Of a stretch of 64,000 nt of DNA, positions 25,648-36,950 are shown one piece after another (the first letter of the stretch is position 1; each line of letters begins with the position of its first letter). The notes beneath the pieces are model-generated. The model ran no database searches. It saw only the letters and a list, made by a program, of their open reading frames with translations, and was not told where the DNA came from. The translations under genes and the position numbers were made by a program. This stretch comes from Varroa destructor (Eukaryota; Arthropoda; Arachnida; Mesostigmata; Varroidae), in assembly GCF_002443255.2 (NCBI RefSeq), contig NW_019211460.1, positions 25,588,882 through 25,652,881 on the forward strand. The letters run 5' to 3'.

Positions 25648-25662
25648 GGGGGGGGGGGGGGG
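25648..25662 (+). repeat. poly-G run of 15
   Basis: Fifteen consecutive G residues are read directly from the sequence, ending two bases before the ATG of the following candidate frame. Such runs are length-unstable and hard to sequence, so the true length may differ. Confidence 0.9.
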
Positions 25663-25664
25663 AT

Positions 25665-25946
25665 ATGAAGAGCGAGGCAAGGGCTTCCGTCGGAGACAAA
25701 TTTGAGCTTTTGCTTCGTCTCGATCCCGATACTCCCGTATTTTGGAACAATGTGGCTTTTTCCGTCTCTAACCGATACCTTTCATCAATAAAGCTCCTCC
25801 TAGAGTTTTCTTTTCAGCTCCATCCGGTCTTGCCACTTGGTTGCAATGGGCCGAATAAGGCACTGCTGTTAGCGCTACAGGACCAGGCTCATGCTTCACA
25901 TTCGTCATTCAGCTCTCATACTGACGCTGTCGCTAAGTTGCTCTAG
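25665..25946 (+). CDS. candidate ATG-initiated 93-residue frame, unrecognised
   Basis: ATG at 25665 (G at -3) opens 93 codons to TAG at 25944-25946. The translation has ordinary soluble-protein composition. It starts MKSEARASVGDKFELLLRLD, has a Leu-rich middle (RYLSSIKLLLEFSFQLHP) and ends in a Ser/His/Ala-rich tail with KLL at the C-terminus. By hand count G is in about 26, 10 and 24 codons at positions 1, 2 and 3; the low position-2 value is coding-like. There is one cysteine and no signal peptide or recognised domain. The 15-G run directly upstream would make translation or sequencing unreliable if the coding region extended 5'. It could be a single short gene, a 3' exon with an internal Met, or chance. 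Confidence 0.24.
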   Translation: MKSEARASVGDKFELLLRLDPDTPVFWNNVAFSVSNRYLSSIKLLLEFSFQLHPVLPLGCNGPNKALLLALQDQAHASHSSFSSHTDAVAKLL

Positions 25947-28570
25947 CTCGGTCTTCCTTTTCCCCGAATTTACCTAGGCCGCTACTCTGTTCAGTGGCTT
26001 GTTCCGACGCCCGCAAGAGCTAACATCGTCCGCGACTCTGTCCCGCTACTGTCATCCACAGAGAGACCCAACGACCTCTCACTTATACACACATTCGACA
26101 TTTCTCTATTTGTCGACAGCTTTTGTCTACATGAACAAGAGGAAAAGAAGTAACACAAGCACGACAAAAGAAAAGCCCTACTACTCCTACCCTCAAGAAA
26201 AGGTCTGTCGCTTTCCGCGTTCTGCACTTGCTTCCTCCCGCGCTTAAGGCCCATTGGCGCTCAGTTTTCTTCTCATACTTTTATCTTCTAGCAGCTCCCT
26301 CCACCCAGCGCTCACTTTGATGTTTCGCGATTTGCCCAACGTTTTTGATCCCATCAGGTCGCTCGGGAGACAAGAACAAGGAAAATGGAGAGAGAAGCAA
26401 AGAAAAAGAAAGGGCTTGTAGGACTGTTCAGTTTGAGGGCGCTCTTCGTGTCTGTGTGAGCGAGCAGTGCGCGAACATCAATGTGTCTCTGTCCGTCTAT
26501 CTTCAAGTAGATGAAAGCTGTTCTCGAACCACTTCTCTGGTACTTGCACACTGTCGCCGCCTGCTGCTGCTGCTGCTGCTTCCCTTTGCCGTTGATGATG
26601 CCCTTACTCAGCCATTTTGCTTTTCTCGACAAGTGGCGGGCAGATCGCTCGTCGTAACACAAAGATAACGACAGATGACGAGAGTGAAGTACGGACAGAG
26701 AGCAGTCCGGCGCGTTTTTTCAAAATACGGTGAAACAGGAAAAAGAGAAAATTAAGAGCTAAAAATAACGGGCAGAAGGCGCTTTAGCAAGAAAGAAGTA
26801 AGAAGCTAGCTATTTAGGGGCGAGTTGTGGCGGTGGTTTTCTGAGCCGCTAGTGGAAGTAAAGATCAACAGACATCAGCGTCAATTGCTACATACCCGAG
26901 TTTAAGAGGTGTCGCGGGAGTAAAAAGGGAGTCTTCCTTTTCTTGCATTAGACAGACCAGACATCACTGACGTTACATTCGTTAAGGCGCGAGAAGGTTT
27001 TGATCGACAGATCGACGACAACAAAACTCAGCATAGGAAGGTGACAATTAGAGGGGTTGACCGAGCAAAGCTGCTGAAGAAGAGCATCGATTTGAGTTAA
27101 ACGCCAATCACGTCGATGTACTCTTGGCGTTGTAAAAAATGATTAGTTGCAATATTAAATGTCTTAAGTTCCTTTGAAATCTTAAATATCAAAGTAAGTA
27201 CTCTGAAGTTTGACTTGAAGTTGTTCGAAAATGTAATATCTCAGTTGAAGCTCGCTTAATACGTTGTCATTTATTATGCGTGGATTAACGACCTGAGGCC
27301 ATGACGACATTGATCTGCAGCGACAACGTGGAACGTAATCTTTTTTTGAAATAGATGCACGTAGCTAACCCCCTCTTTGCAACAATAGGGAATTTAACAG
27401 CTATTTAATTGATATTATCTTATGCATATACTGTCCACCATTCTCCATGAGCTGTATGAGCTCTTTGTTTGCCTGCTGATAACTGCTTTTCGACCGAACT
27501 GGCCACAGCGTCTTTTTCGTGTCGTCTAAATGTGAGGATAAACCAAATAGCGTTCACTGTTGATTCCCCGTGACAGAGATAGCACTGAAACGGAACACGT
27601 CACGCGCACTTCGCAAACCTTGTTTTTGTTCGAGCCTTCATTTCCTTGCGTGTATGTTATATCCATGTATATGTTGTTTTCAGGCGCCGACGACATCCCA
27701 CGCTTTAAAAGGAGGGCATTCACCCTCAAGCAAGACGCTGCTTGTCGAAACTCACCCTCCTGTCGGGGACTGAAGCGCGACATCGAAAAGCTATGGGGGT
27801 TTGGCGGGCTGCTGCGTGTTATTATGTCATCTCGGGGGTGACTCATAGTCGATCGTCGGTAGTTGCTCCTGCTGTTGCTTCTCGAAGAATATCCGTATGT
27901 GCAAACGACATCTCTAGTGATGCCTGGTGATTTTCCAAAATGGGCTTCCGCCGATTGCCCTTTCAAATCTCTTTTCGTTCATACTTTTGTTTTGAATCAC
28001 AGTAAGCGGTTTGGCAGCGGCATCTGGCGTGTTTGGATCCTGTGTTCCCTGTACCCATTATTTTAGATGGACGAGTTGACGTCGCAAAGCTTCAGCGACG
28101 GCGGCGCTTGTTGCTCTTGTGTATTCACCCTTCGCTCGAAACTCAGACAATTATGAATCAAATGGAGCATAGTAAGATGTTTTAAGGCGCCATAATATTC
28201 GGGCATAATGTAGGAATGTATTTGCTGCTTCTGGTCCGTCCTGTTGCGTGGTGTTATTTGCGCCCCTTGTTTTCGGATTGCCAAACGTTAAAGGTAGCAT
28301 TTGGCCTTTACCGAGTACTACTGAAAAGCCCACTAATATAATGTTGCGTTTCGTTATCAATTGATTCATGCAGCTGTTTATGGACATTTACATGGAACGG
28401 AAGCCAGATGAATCATAGAAGGAGGGCGCACTGTGTTACCGCCTAGTTCGGCATGAAAGCAACAATTGACGTATCGCTTTGAGTCAACAAACTGTATCTA
28501 CGCGCGGTCGAAAAGCCGTAGTCACTTTATGTCATCATATCCAAAGGCGAAGCTATTTTCTATTAAGTTT
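25947..28570. other. GC-rich, strand-biased island, no gene recognised
   Basis: From 25.95 to 26.9 kb the DNA switches between pyrimidine-rich and purine-rich blocks and carries a CTG run (26561-26580). Frames on both strands give low-complexity Ser/Arg/Lys peptides. At 27526-27966 a 146-codon minus frame overlaps a 93-codon plus frame; neither has convincing codon structure. I regard this as regulatory or untranslated DNA. The 27.1-27.5 kb part is AT-rich and empty. Confidence 0.4.
26561..26580 (+). repeat. (CTG)n microsatellite
   Basis: About 6.7 perfect CTG units are read directly. The minus strand would encode polyglutamine in one frame, but the flanking codons show no coding structure. 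Confidence 0.85.
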
Positions 28571-28871
28571 CTATATAACTGTCACTGAAGATTCGAAAAC
28601 ACTCAGAGCTATTTGGCCCCTGAGGAATGTAAGGATAAAAACACTTTCACAGTCAGTAGAACGTTTACGTCCCCGAAACAGATCAACGAGTGATACGTTA
28701 CGATGCTGGGACGCAATTTGAATATCGTCTAAGAAACCTGTTGCCGTTCGAAATTGCCATATTTCCCGTGGTTCATTTGTTGGTAAATTGTATATCGTTA
28801 CCATACGTCTAAGCGTGATGCGAGAGCTTGCGTACGCGAAATCCGCGAACACAATTCTTCTAATAAATTCG
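28571..28871 (-). CDS. candidate exon-like minus-strand frame, unrecognised
   Basis: A minus-strand frame stays open for about 100 codons, from after a TGA at 28874 to TAG at 28571. The only methionine (in LRRMVTIYNL) is 23 codons in, so translation could start near 28804 and give 77 residues. The peptide alternates hydrophobic and charged residues (for example REIWQFRTATGFLDDIQIAS) and ends SVFESSVTVI. G by codon position is about 26, 18 and 16, only mildly coding-like. A plus-strand frame (28479-28721) overlaps it. No motif is recognised and no splice signal fixes its ends. Chance remains the main alternative. Confidence 0.15.
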
Positions 28872-29142
28872 TGTCATCTTGAATAAGATGGATCTACTTA
28901 TGGTGGTAATGTTCGTTCTGATCACGAGCCGTTTTACTCATCGCTTCTTTTGGAGGCTGGTCCTCTTATTTTTGTGTTTAACGCTTGAATTAAAACGTCG
29001 GCTTAACTAATCCTTCCATTATGATCCTTGAGTTTGTAAAGCCTCGACATCTATGATTTGCATTTTTGTAAGCTCATCGACATAAACATTATAATCGAGG
29101 TGGTGAAAATGTAAAAAAAAAACTCAATTACAGCCTAGGTAT

Positions 29143-29169
29143 AGAGAGAGAGAGAGAGAGAGAGAGAGA
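29143..29169 (+). repeat. (AG)n microsatellite
   Basis: About 13.5 perfect AG units, read directly. The repeat also forms a GAGA-factor-like string, but a simple slippage microsatellite is sufficient explanation. Confidence 0.92.
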
Positions 29170-29534
29170 AAATGTGGTAAATGTTTGGTGATCTCCATTA
29201 CTTTCGATTTGTGTTTGATAGATGTTCCATAAATGTGTCTGATAGGAAAGTGTAGACGCGTGTGTTTTGCCTTGATCTTCATTAAGACGCATAGGTTCCA
29301 AATGTCTATATTAATTGTACATATTATTCCCATTTACCATCAGGACATCATGTTTCGCTGATAAAGTGTACTATTTTAGTTCGGTAAGTTCATATATAAG
29401 TTGCTTTACAAGATTAAGCTGTTTGTTGGCATGACAGACGGCTTAGATGGGTTTCCACAGATTCTTTGGATCCTTATAAGTGAAAGAGACAAACACTTCT
29501 ACACAAACTTATTAGAACTATACAATAGTTCTTA

Positions 29535-29574
29535 TATCTAATTATTAATTTATCTAATTAGAGTTATCTAATTA
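29535..29574 (+). promoter_or_regulatory. cluster of three TATCTAATTA words (homeodomain-type core)
   Basis: The 10-mer TATCTAATTA occurs three times, starting at 29535, 29551 and 29565, with start-to-start spacing of 16 and 14 bases. Its TAATTA core is the classical target of Antp-class and paired-class homeodomains. Directly upstream is a short inverted repeat, AGAACTAT-ACA-ATAGTTCT (29514-29532). An AT-rich tandem duplication is the plain alternative. The copies are visible; binding is inferred. Confidence 0.3.
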
Positions 29575-29735
29575 ACGGAAAATAAAAGTAGCAATGGTTT
29601 CCGATTGATTTCTCTATATTTTTTTTAAGCAACACAAACGCGCTGACGGCTTGAGACAAAATAATTTGCTCATATCGTCTGCAGGCAGACGTATGCCGTA
29701 TCTGTTACTATAATTACATAGACTAAATATGAACG

Positions 29736-29755
29736 TTCTTAAGATTACTTAAGAA
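29736..29755. repeat. 8-bp inverted repeat TTCTTAAG/CTTAAGAA
   Basis: Two perfect 8-base arms are separated by four bases (ATTA). This may be a dimeric factor site or a chance palindrome in AT-rich DNA. Confidence 0.6.
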
Positions 29756-30217
29756 ATTAACTACGATTTTCTATATGGAAGAGTGGTCTAGAGCTCCATT
29801 ACTATCCGATAGATGTCTAAATGTCTAGCACTGAATGCTTGCTTACAAGCCCCTATGAATACAACGAATTTGCCCTTATTTGGGTATGACAAACGCTCGG
29901 CCATTAGCAGCTCGAAGCCGGTCTATTTGCTGCATTTACTTACATGTGTAATACACTTGATGTAGAAACGTTTTTATGCGTAATAAGCAAATGCACAAAA
30001 TACAATAGATCTTTCAGGCTAGATCCATCACTATTCCATGATTCAACAGGCTATAGCAAGTAACAACGTTTTCGCTCATTTAAATTTTCAACCATTTTTT
30101 GGTGAGCTGAAGAGCAGGCGTCTTCCAAACCTTTCCTTAGGCCCGGAAAAATATTTCCTCCGGTTCATCTACCACCCTACTTAACATTTGTGCTCCTATT
30201 AACACAAAATATATCAG

Positions 30218-30227
30218 TATAAAAAGG
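30218..30227 (+). promoter_or_regulatory. consensus TATA box
   Basis: TATAAAAAGG followed by CGG is an excellent match to a metazoan TATA box. It lies about 1.4 kb upstream of the plus-strand exon candidates at 31610-32097. No clear initiator motif is seen 25-35 bases downstream, so promoter function is only a possibility. Confidence 0.18.
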
Positions 30228-31609
30228 CGGTATTGGCATTAATGCCCCAAAACATCCGTTCTAGCAGAGAGACTTATTTATATAGTTGGTTACTTTTGCC
30301 CGTTACGGCTTTACGCATGACGCAGGGATAACACTGTGGTGCTTATACATAACGCTACATGGGGATATATTATTTTTTTATGTCCCGGGAGTACCCTAAT
30401 ATCCCCTACCCTGTGCACATGTATTCTTGAGTAGATCCTGTAATGGGACAGCATACCCCCGAAATGATCGCTCACAGAAGAGGAAGAGAGCGCGGTATGA
30501 TATGGTGTGAAACATGGGGTGTTACGACTAGGACTGAGTCATCTGGTTGATCGTCTTTTAAGCCTTTTTTTTTTAAGTTGTTCTTCCTTCAGGTTCAGAG
30601 TGGTGGGAGCGAAAAGAAGGCCAGCAAGGAACAGTTTGGCCCCCCCTTCGTTTGATTCAAGGGCAAGAAGAAGAACATTGGTAGAAAAAGGGTGATATGG
30701 GACGATAAAACTGGTGGTGGTGCCGCCGCGACTACTGCTGTACCTTCGTCGTTAGCGAATATGAAATCGATTGAGAACGGTTCCAGGGAATTGAGACACG
30801 CCGAGCGAACACCGACGGCAGCAGCACAGGATATAGGCAAAGGGCGTCTGCAGCGCATGGGCTTCTCGACACAACACGATTGTATGTCGGAGAGCCGCGA
30901 ATTGGGACATCGGTGGACCACACTGAGGAGTATTCGGGAAGACTTATAGATATAGTGATGGTGATTGGAGCCCCACTGTGTTTCTCCTTCCCTGACTTTT
31001 CTCGCTTCTTCCTTGATTCGTTCTCGGATTCAGGAGCTCGGTTTGTCAGCGTAAGAGTTAGATTGCCAGCTTGCGCATGGGTTCGGCTGCTCAATGGCTA
31101 AATTATGTTAAACATCATGACGCGCTGGTCAGAGGAGAGAAAATCACGAGACGGAAAGTGACAAAGACCGCCGCATTAGTTGATAAATGCGAAATCTGTG
31201 CAAATTGTTACTGCTGATACAAGCAGCAGGAGGAGAATGACTGTCACCACAGCCTTTTTGTCGGCAAGGAGACGCATTAGCAGCAACGTAGTCCGGTAAG
31301 CGCGGCCAAGGCAGACGGCCGACATCGAGCAGTGCCGGTGTTAGAACGTGTTAGAATGACTGCGTTATGATTGCGACTACATATCATATAGTACGCTTGG
31401 CAGAGACAGTGGCCACCTCCTGATCGATCTACGCGTCGCAACCTAGTTTCAACAATTTTTATAAGCGCAGGGAGTGATTAATCTTTAGAAGTATATCGCA
31501 AGAGGTTTATGGGCCAGAGGGTGTCAAGGTTCTTACGACCTATGCATCTGTCGCATAAGCAGAAATAACTTGTTTCCGCTGTCCGCCTTTTGTTCCATTT
31601 TTAACTGAG

Positions 31610-31860
31610 AAGTTACGCTCATTTGAAGGAGCACCACTGAACAACGAGGCGAGCAAAATCGACGAAGTCGATAATCATCCTTTTGTGCAAGAGGGCTATG
31701 AAGAATATGAGATAGCTATATTTGCTGCGACCACCTATCCTGCAGACAATTATCTCTGCAGGATAGAAAGGTACTATCAAGTTCTTGATGTTGTACGCTA
31801 CCAGGGAACGCGGCGAAACAACTGCAACGAAAAGGACACTGAACGGAGGAGAGCGGCTAG
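31610..31860 (+). CDS. candidate internal coding exon (exon A), unrecognised protein
   Basis: A frame open from 31554 carries a good 3' splice site (a T/C-rich tract, then TTAACTGAG, AG at 31608-31609) and ends exactly at a consensus donor, CTAG|GTAAGC. The resulting 251-nt exon starts in phase 0 and ends two bases into a codon. The 83 complete codons read as a soluble acidic protein: a segment with NEASKIDEVDNHPFVQEG, a Tyr-rich part (YEEYEIAIFAATTYPADNYL) and a basic end (NEKDTERRRAAR). By hand count G is in about 31, 15 and 17 codons at positions 1, 2 and 3. The antisense frame is also open but strongly hydrophobic, as shadows of real exons tend to be. I recognise no domain. Exon B downstream joins in frame. 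Confidence 0.36.
31735..31766. repeat. 12-bp perfect inverted repeat inside exon A
   Basis: Arms CTATCCTGCAGA (31735-31746) and TCTGCAGGATAG (31755-31766) are perfect complements around an 8-base loop. It lies within the candidate exon, so a palindrome with coding constraint or a structured mRNA element are both possible. Confidence 0.75.
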
Positions 31861-31910
31861 GTAAGCAGAAGTACTCATTAAAGACACTGTGTTCATGCAA
31901 ATAGGTGCAG

Positions 31911-32097
31911 TGAACCATTAGGCGAGCTAGACGATATTGAATCTGACACTGACGAATTAAGTTCAGGAAGGATTTTTAAATGCAAGAATAATTTAGTAAT
32001 CACGGCACGGTCCCCTGTGCTACCTCATGGTAATGGGTCATGCGCTTCGTCTGACGAAATGGAAGTGAAACCAGCTAGCAACACGATGCCCAATTAG
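31911..32097 (+). CDS. candidate terminal coding exon (exon B), unrecognised protein
   Basis: After exon A's donor, two acceptor AGs (31903-31904 and 31909-31910) both give phase-compatible joins, with introns of 44 or 50 nt. The resulting frame runs to TAG at 32095-32097. It encodes an acidic, Ser/Asp-rich, probably disordered tail starting EPLGELDDIESDTDELSSGR and ending VKPASNTMPN, with three cysteines and no hydrophobic segment. G by codon position is about 21, 10 and 12. With exon A the pooled counts are about 52, 25 and 29, clearly phased. The intron would be near the minimum size for animals. If it is not real, the two frames are unconnected. No AATAAA is seen close after the stop. Confidence 0.32.
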
Positions 32098-32519
32098 GAT
32101 TAGAGCGATTAGCTAATGCGAACCGCGCTGAAATCGTGGCAGTCGGGGGGGATCTGTAAATATACGGCGAAACGGGAAAACTGCAATCAGATCTCCTGAA
32201 AGTATGCTAGTATTTGTTGTCGATAATTATTGTTTTCGTTATGCGCAAGGCGTAGTCCATTTTAAAAAACAGCAGTTATCACCCCATGAAGACCACTAGA
32301 AGTTACGAAACGGCAACGATTTTTCTCGAAGTGTACCCTCATTAACACATTTTCCTTACCATTTGTGTTCTCACAAGTGTTTCAACATGCAAACGTAAAC
32401 AGTACCGCAAAGTATCACGCGACCATTGTAACAGTAACATTAATTCAACTAGCGAACTGCGGTTACCACAATTCTAAGTGAGTTATTTTCTTTATCACGG
32501 GAAGCCAGAGGGATAAGGT

Positions 32520-32563
32520 CATACGCTAGCTTTTACGAGGGGTCTGGAAGACATACGCTAGCT
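32520..32563 (+). repeat. 12-bp direct repeat CATACGCTAGCT
   Basis: Two perfect copies, at 32520-32531 and 32552-32563, have starts 32 bases apart and unrelated sequence between them. This may be a local duplication or paired binding sites. Confidence 0.6.
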
Positions 32564-35284
32564 AGTTCCGCGACTATTGCTATTGTGTCTTACTTATCAG
32601 TGCCTTGAGGAGTGAGGAATGATGCTTATAGGCATTTGCACTAGATGTAGGAACAATTCGTTTATCCAGACGCGTATATATGTATATATGAGCGTATAGC
32701 TTATTGTGAAATTAAATATCCGCTTCATACTACAGTGCTGTATAGCAAATGCCGTTTTTGAAGTAGTACAAGTTTGAAAAAGGACCCAAAGGCAAGACAT
32801 GTGTATTAAATCATTTTCTTATTTACCCCAATTAACTTACAGCAGTTTCAAAGAAGACTGTATTTAAACAGCGATCGTAACATAAATTTAGTTGAGTCAA
32901 GCCTTTTTTTGTAACCTACTATAATCAGGTCAGCGTGTGCCTAGAGACTTGTAGTGAGATGTATCCCTTCATTTGATCTGTTTAAATATGCCGCCCAGAC
33001 TACAATGCAAGATCGAGCTAAAGGTAGATCAGGTCCCTGACGATTCACAATGCTATATCGTTCGGCCTACGTATTACGGTCTTGACAGGCCTTTATAAGC
33101 GGTTATAATGCAAGTAACCGTTGACTTTTCCTTTCTTTATTTCTTTGTCACTCGACTTTGCACTCTTGCACTCAAACATCTACTCCTTTGCGAATAAAGC
33201 CCCAAGCAAATAGCGGGGCCTCGAAAAGGAGGGCACCTCAGTTTGTCCTACTGGCTGGACGATAGATAGTCGGTCCATGCAGTCGCCTTTGAACTCAACG
33301 TTAGTCCACTCACTCTTCCTGCGACCGCGTTAGCTTGGCTGGCAAAACGATCATTGTCGTCGGAAGAGTTTCAGAGTACTTGCGTAGAAGGTCGAACTAA
33401 CTGCGAGTCCTTTCACCAGTGTCGGAGCCATGAAGTAGATGAAACGTCCGTTCTCTTCTCATCGTATGTCCTCATCAAGATATGTGAATACTCCCTTAGG
33501 ACGTCTCTTCACTACGGCGCTAGCGCTGTATACGTCGACAGTAACCTCAAGTGTACCCGCTGCTGGCCGATATCTCTACCCCTGGGCCAGGGTCGGACAT
33601 AACCATGTCCCCTTAGTCGCTCCAGTCCGTCTCATACATCGTAGCTCACTTTCTACTGCCTTGCAATTTTACTGCCGTATATTTAGGTTTTCTCGTATTC
33701 AGCACTGGCCTCAGCCCCGTTCACATTGCCCTTCCTTGCCATACAACTATCGTCTGCGTCCAATCTTTTCCTTCTACGTCGGCATCGTCAGGTCCGCGTT
33801 TACACCTGCGCCGGAAAAAAGCACTGAGCGACAGCGTCAGTGGGACCAGTGAGTTTTTCCGTGTGCGATAGGAAGTGACCCGAAGCACGGCTGAAACTGT
33901 CCAACTCGACTGCCTTTCGAAGAGTTCCACTTTTCTCTTACTAAAGAGAAAAGAGTATACAGTCGACAAAAGAACCGATGCCAATCGACGTCAGCCGAGA
34001 GTAACAACGCGATCCGTTCAGTTTACACTCGTCTGTGCCAGGTTAATACGTAAACAGTGGAATGCAAAATGTTGTATCAGGGGACAGACCTTCCGTAACG
34101 AGAAATCTAAGGGTTTATAAGATGGATCGACTTCTAGTCTTTTCTGCCATTCTAGTGCTCAACTAGCGTCGGATTGATTCAAAAGAGTGTGGACCTTTCG
34201 CTGGGCAGTGCAAAAGCAGTGTGGAAGCGGCTGAGCTAAGCTGCTCTGTAGTGAAAGGGCCACGCAAAGGGTAGCCTAAAGAGGGGAGCAAACACTTGGG
34301 AGATATTGGAGAGGGTGAAATCAGAAAGCTACGCACGCAGACTAAGTCAACTCCCTGATGTGTTTGATCAAATATTCTGAATTTCTTCCCTGGTCTTTTC
34401 TTACGGACAATCCGCAGAATCTTGCGAAGTAGGCAGCATTTACACATTTTTACGCTAATAGCGTATGTTTGTATGCCAACTATGTGTATAGAATATGCTC
34501 AGGAGAACGTATTGAATGGAAGCATTCTTGTACAGTTGTGGCAGGCGTCTGATGGTGTACAGAAAAGCCTGGACCGAGTTGTCGAGACGCTGGCTAAAGG
34601 CTCATCCTCAGAACGCACCCTGACGACAGAAAAAAGATAGAGAAGAAAGAGAGACTCCCAAACGTGCGGATGTGTTTGTAGCATCTTGGAGGCGCATCGT
34701 CTACACAAGACGATGTGAAGTTCAACACACGACGCAAAAAGCGCGAAGTCCGACACAGCGTCGCTGTTTGCCGGCATACAGAAAGCCGGCATCTTGGGCT
34801 GGGTGTACCAACTTTGTTTCTTACGAAGCAAACCCCAGCTTCCTCAGAACCACGCACGCATCTCCATTCTCCTATTTTGATTCGTTTCCGGCTTCGTTCG
34901 GTTGGTACAAAAAGCCAGCAAGAACAATGAAACTATTCCGTACTGCTGTGGTTAGGGTAAGAAACCGGCACTATGTAGCCAGCGGAGTTGATGTTGAAGT
35001 TGGAGGGCCTATGGATCTATTTATTGCATTGTATGAAGCGAAATAGGAGTAAAAAGCAGACGCGACACGCCGGGCTGCGTCCACTGCTGCTGTCGACTAG
35101 AAAGGTAAGGTACGCACATTTACGATGGTGAAGCTATGGCGTTGGCTACAGCAGTACTATTGGTCATAATATTGGTGACATTCGTATCCGCAAAACAACT
35201 AAGCAGATCCCCAGTCAAACCCCAGTGATCTGCTAGATGGTTGCGTATGTTCTGTACGTGGACGCGACGCGATATCAATGAGCG

Positions 35285-35297
35285 GCAGCAGCAGCAG
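35285..35297 (+). repeat. short (GCA)n run
   Basis: Four GCA units plus one base, read directly, continue imperfectly for a few more bases. Confidence 0.7.
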
Positions 35298-36935
35298 AAG
35301 CAGTGGCGGTGTAACGTAGTCTGAATGAAAGTGGCAAAGAAGGCTTTTGCGGGAGACTGCCGGATGCGGCCAGGCGGAACGGGGGAAAATGGGACACTTC
35401 AAGTCGCCTGCTTGTCGCCAAGAGATACCGTAAGCTTTTTTTTTTGTACAAATGATGCATGCTAGGCACGTCTTTCTATCGAAGGCGCGGTAGTTTTCCC
35501 GGCGAGAACCCCGAATTGCACGAAGCCCGGCGTGCCGTCTATGAGTAGGAGAGGAATGAGCACCGAGGCGTCCAACGGCGAAGCTTCATACTACGAGAGA
35601 GAAGGACACACACATAAAGGTTGAGAAGGAAATCAGATACATACCTTCACTTTTTGATGTCTATACTTCCCTCCTTTACAGCAATAACAACAACAACGTC
35701 AAGCGAAGCAGCTTGAAGTAAGCACTCCGATGCAATTGATAACCGCATAGCCAGTTAGTGATAACGATCCCCCAGCGACAACGGTGACGGCCAGGAATAA
35801 TAAGAACAGCGGCCACGTCGTTGCCGACAAACCAAAATTGTGATGAAAGAAATGAAACATTCTCTGGAGGAATAGAAAAGACAGAGTGTGCGCGCGTGTA
35901 TGAAAAATACGAAAAGCTTGGGGTAGAGATACGAGAATAAAGATCAGCCGGAACCAACCCCCTCGGTGCGCCAGTAGAAAAACGTGCTTGTGATTCCGTT
36001 TGTCCAGGAAGCGGTGGCCGTGTTAGTAATAGTATTTGAGGGATACTATTTGGTTGATTAGAGGAACACCGAGAAGGGAATTAGTATCGGAGCAGAATCA
36101 GAAGGCTTTATGACGCGCAGAAAAGCCTAAGATAAATACTCATACCGATCCGAGACCAAATTTGGAACGGGGTCAATGTAAAATGATAAAGCGCAGATAA
36201 AATATAGAGAAAACTCCATCTATAAATACCGACGGATTATGAGGCGATAGAGTTTTTAAAAATACAATTTTTTTTGCAACATAGCCTGAAATATGTGTGT
36301 TTAAGGTTCATGTCGGCCAACTCATAATGACCTCTGAATTCATTGCTTGCATCATCAATACGTCATCCTTTGTGGGGCTAATTTTCAACACATCGAGATT
36401 ACTATTATTACCTACTACGGCTTGGAGTGTACTTCTGGTTAATATTATGAAGCACCTCACTAGATGAAGTTGAACTGACAAATCGGTGCTCTCTATAGAG
36501 AGACAGTGAAGGATGCTTCCGTTTTGTTAAAAGAACCGCCACTTGATAAATAAAACCGTTTGATATTGTATTGGTAGAAAATAAATATGAACAGAAGGTT
36601 GTCATTTCAGGTTGGCGAACGGCACATATGAGAAGTTATAGCAATTCGGAATAATTGGGTTTACTTTCATCTCTGATATACCCCTTCTAAATCGGGCCAC
36701 GATTGTTTCAGCCAATCTTATAACTTAATGCAGCTGGTCCCACTTAATTTGAAATAAACCCTCACTTAACAGCATCTTTTTAACACTTTTTACTCTTGCC
36801 CACAATAAAGTAAAAATTATTTCTAATGATATTTGTACAATATTACTTCTTTCCAGCAAATCTAGACTAGAAAAGCTGGTATCACAAGATCGATTAGGAT
36901 TGGGCGTAGATAGCCACCTAACAACTAAGCACTCC

Positions 36936-36950
36936 TATATATATATATAT
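36936..36950 (+). repeat. (TA)n microsatellite
   Basis: Fifteen bases of perfect alternating TA in AT-rich DNA. Confidence 0.85.

Larger units (their letters stand above)
28872..31609. other. non-coding DNA, repeat-bearing then GC-rich
   Basis: From 28.9 to 30.4 kb the DNA is AT-rich and holds an AG microsatellite, several short hairpins and a trio of homeodomain-type words (listed separately). A consensus TATA box is at 30218-30227. From 30.5 to 31.4 kb the DNA is GC-rich with long frames in several phases on both strands (for example 30653-30949 plus and 31094-30732 minus). Hand counts of G by codon position are flat in the plus frame, so I do not call it. An ATG at 31237 leads after 20 codons to a good donor (GTAAGC, 31296), but its phase does not match the exon candidate downstream. 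Confidence 0.4.

Noticed and set aside
26561..26580. CTG run as a polyglutamine or polyleucine coding repeat
   Set aside because: Flanking codons show no coding structure in any frame.
27526..27966. 146-codon minus-strand frame
   Set aside because: Low-complexity Ser/Arg/Asn-rich peptide with an overlapping open frame on the plus strand; no motif or splice context.
30653..30949. Plus-strand 98-codon frame with charged, Ala-rich peptide
   Set aside because: G counts by codon position are about 32, 26 and 34, i.e. flat, and frames in other phases and on the other strand are equally open.
33439..33852. 137-codon plus-strand frame ending near GTGAGT
   Set aside because: The DNA is pyrimidine-biased, which removes stops by itself; the peptide is Ser/Arg/Pro-rich without any recognisable feature.
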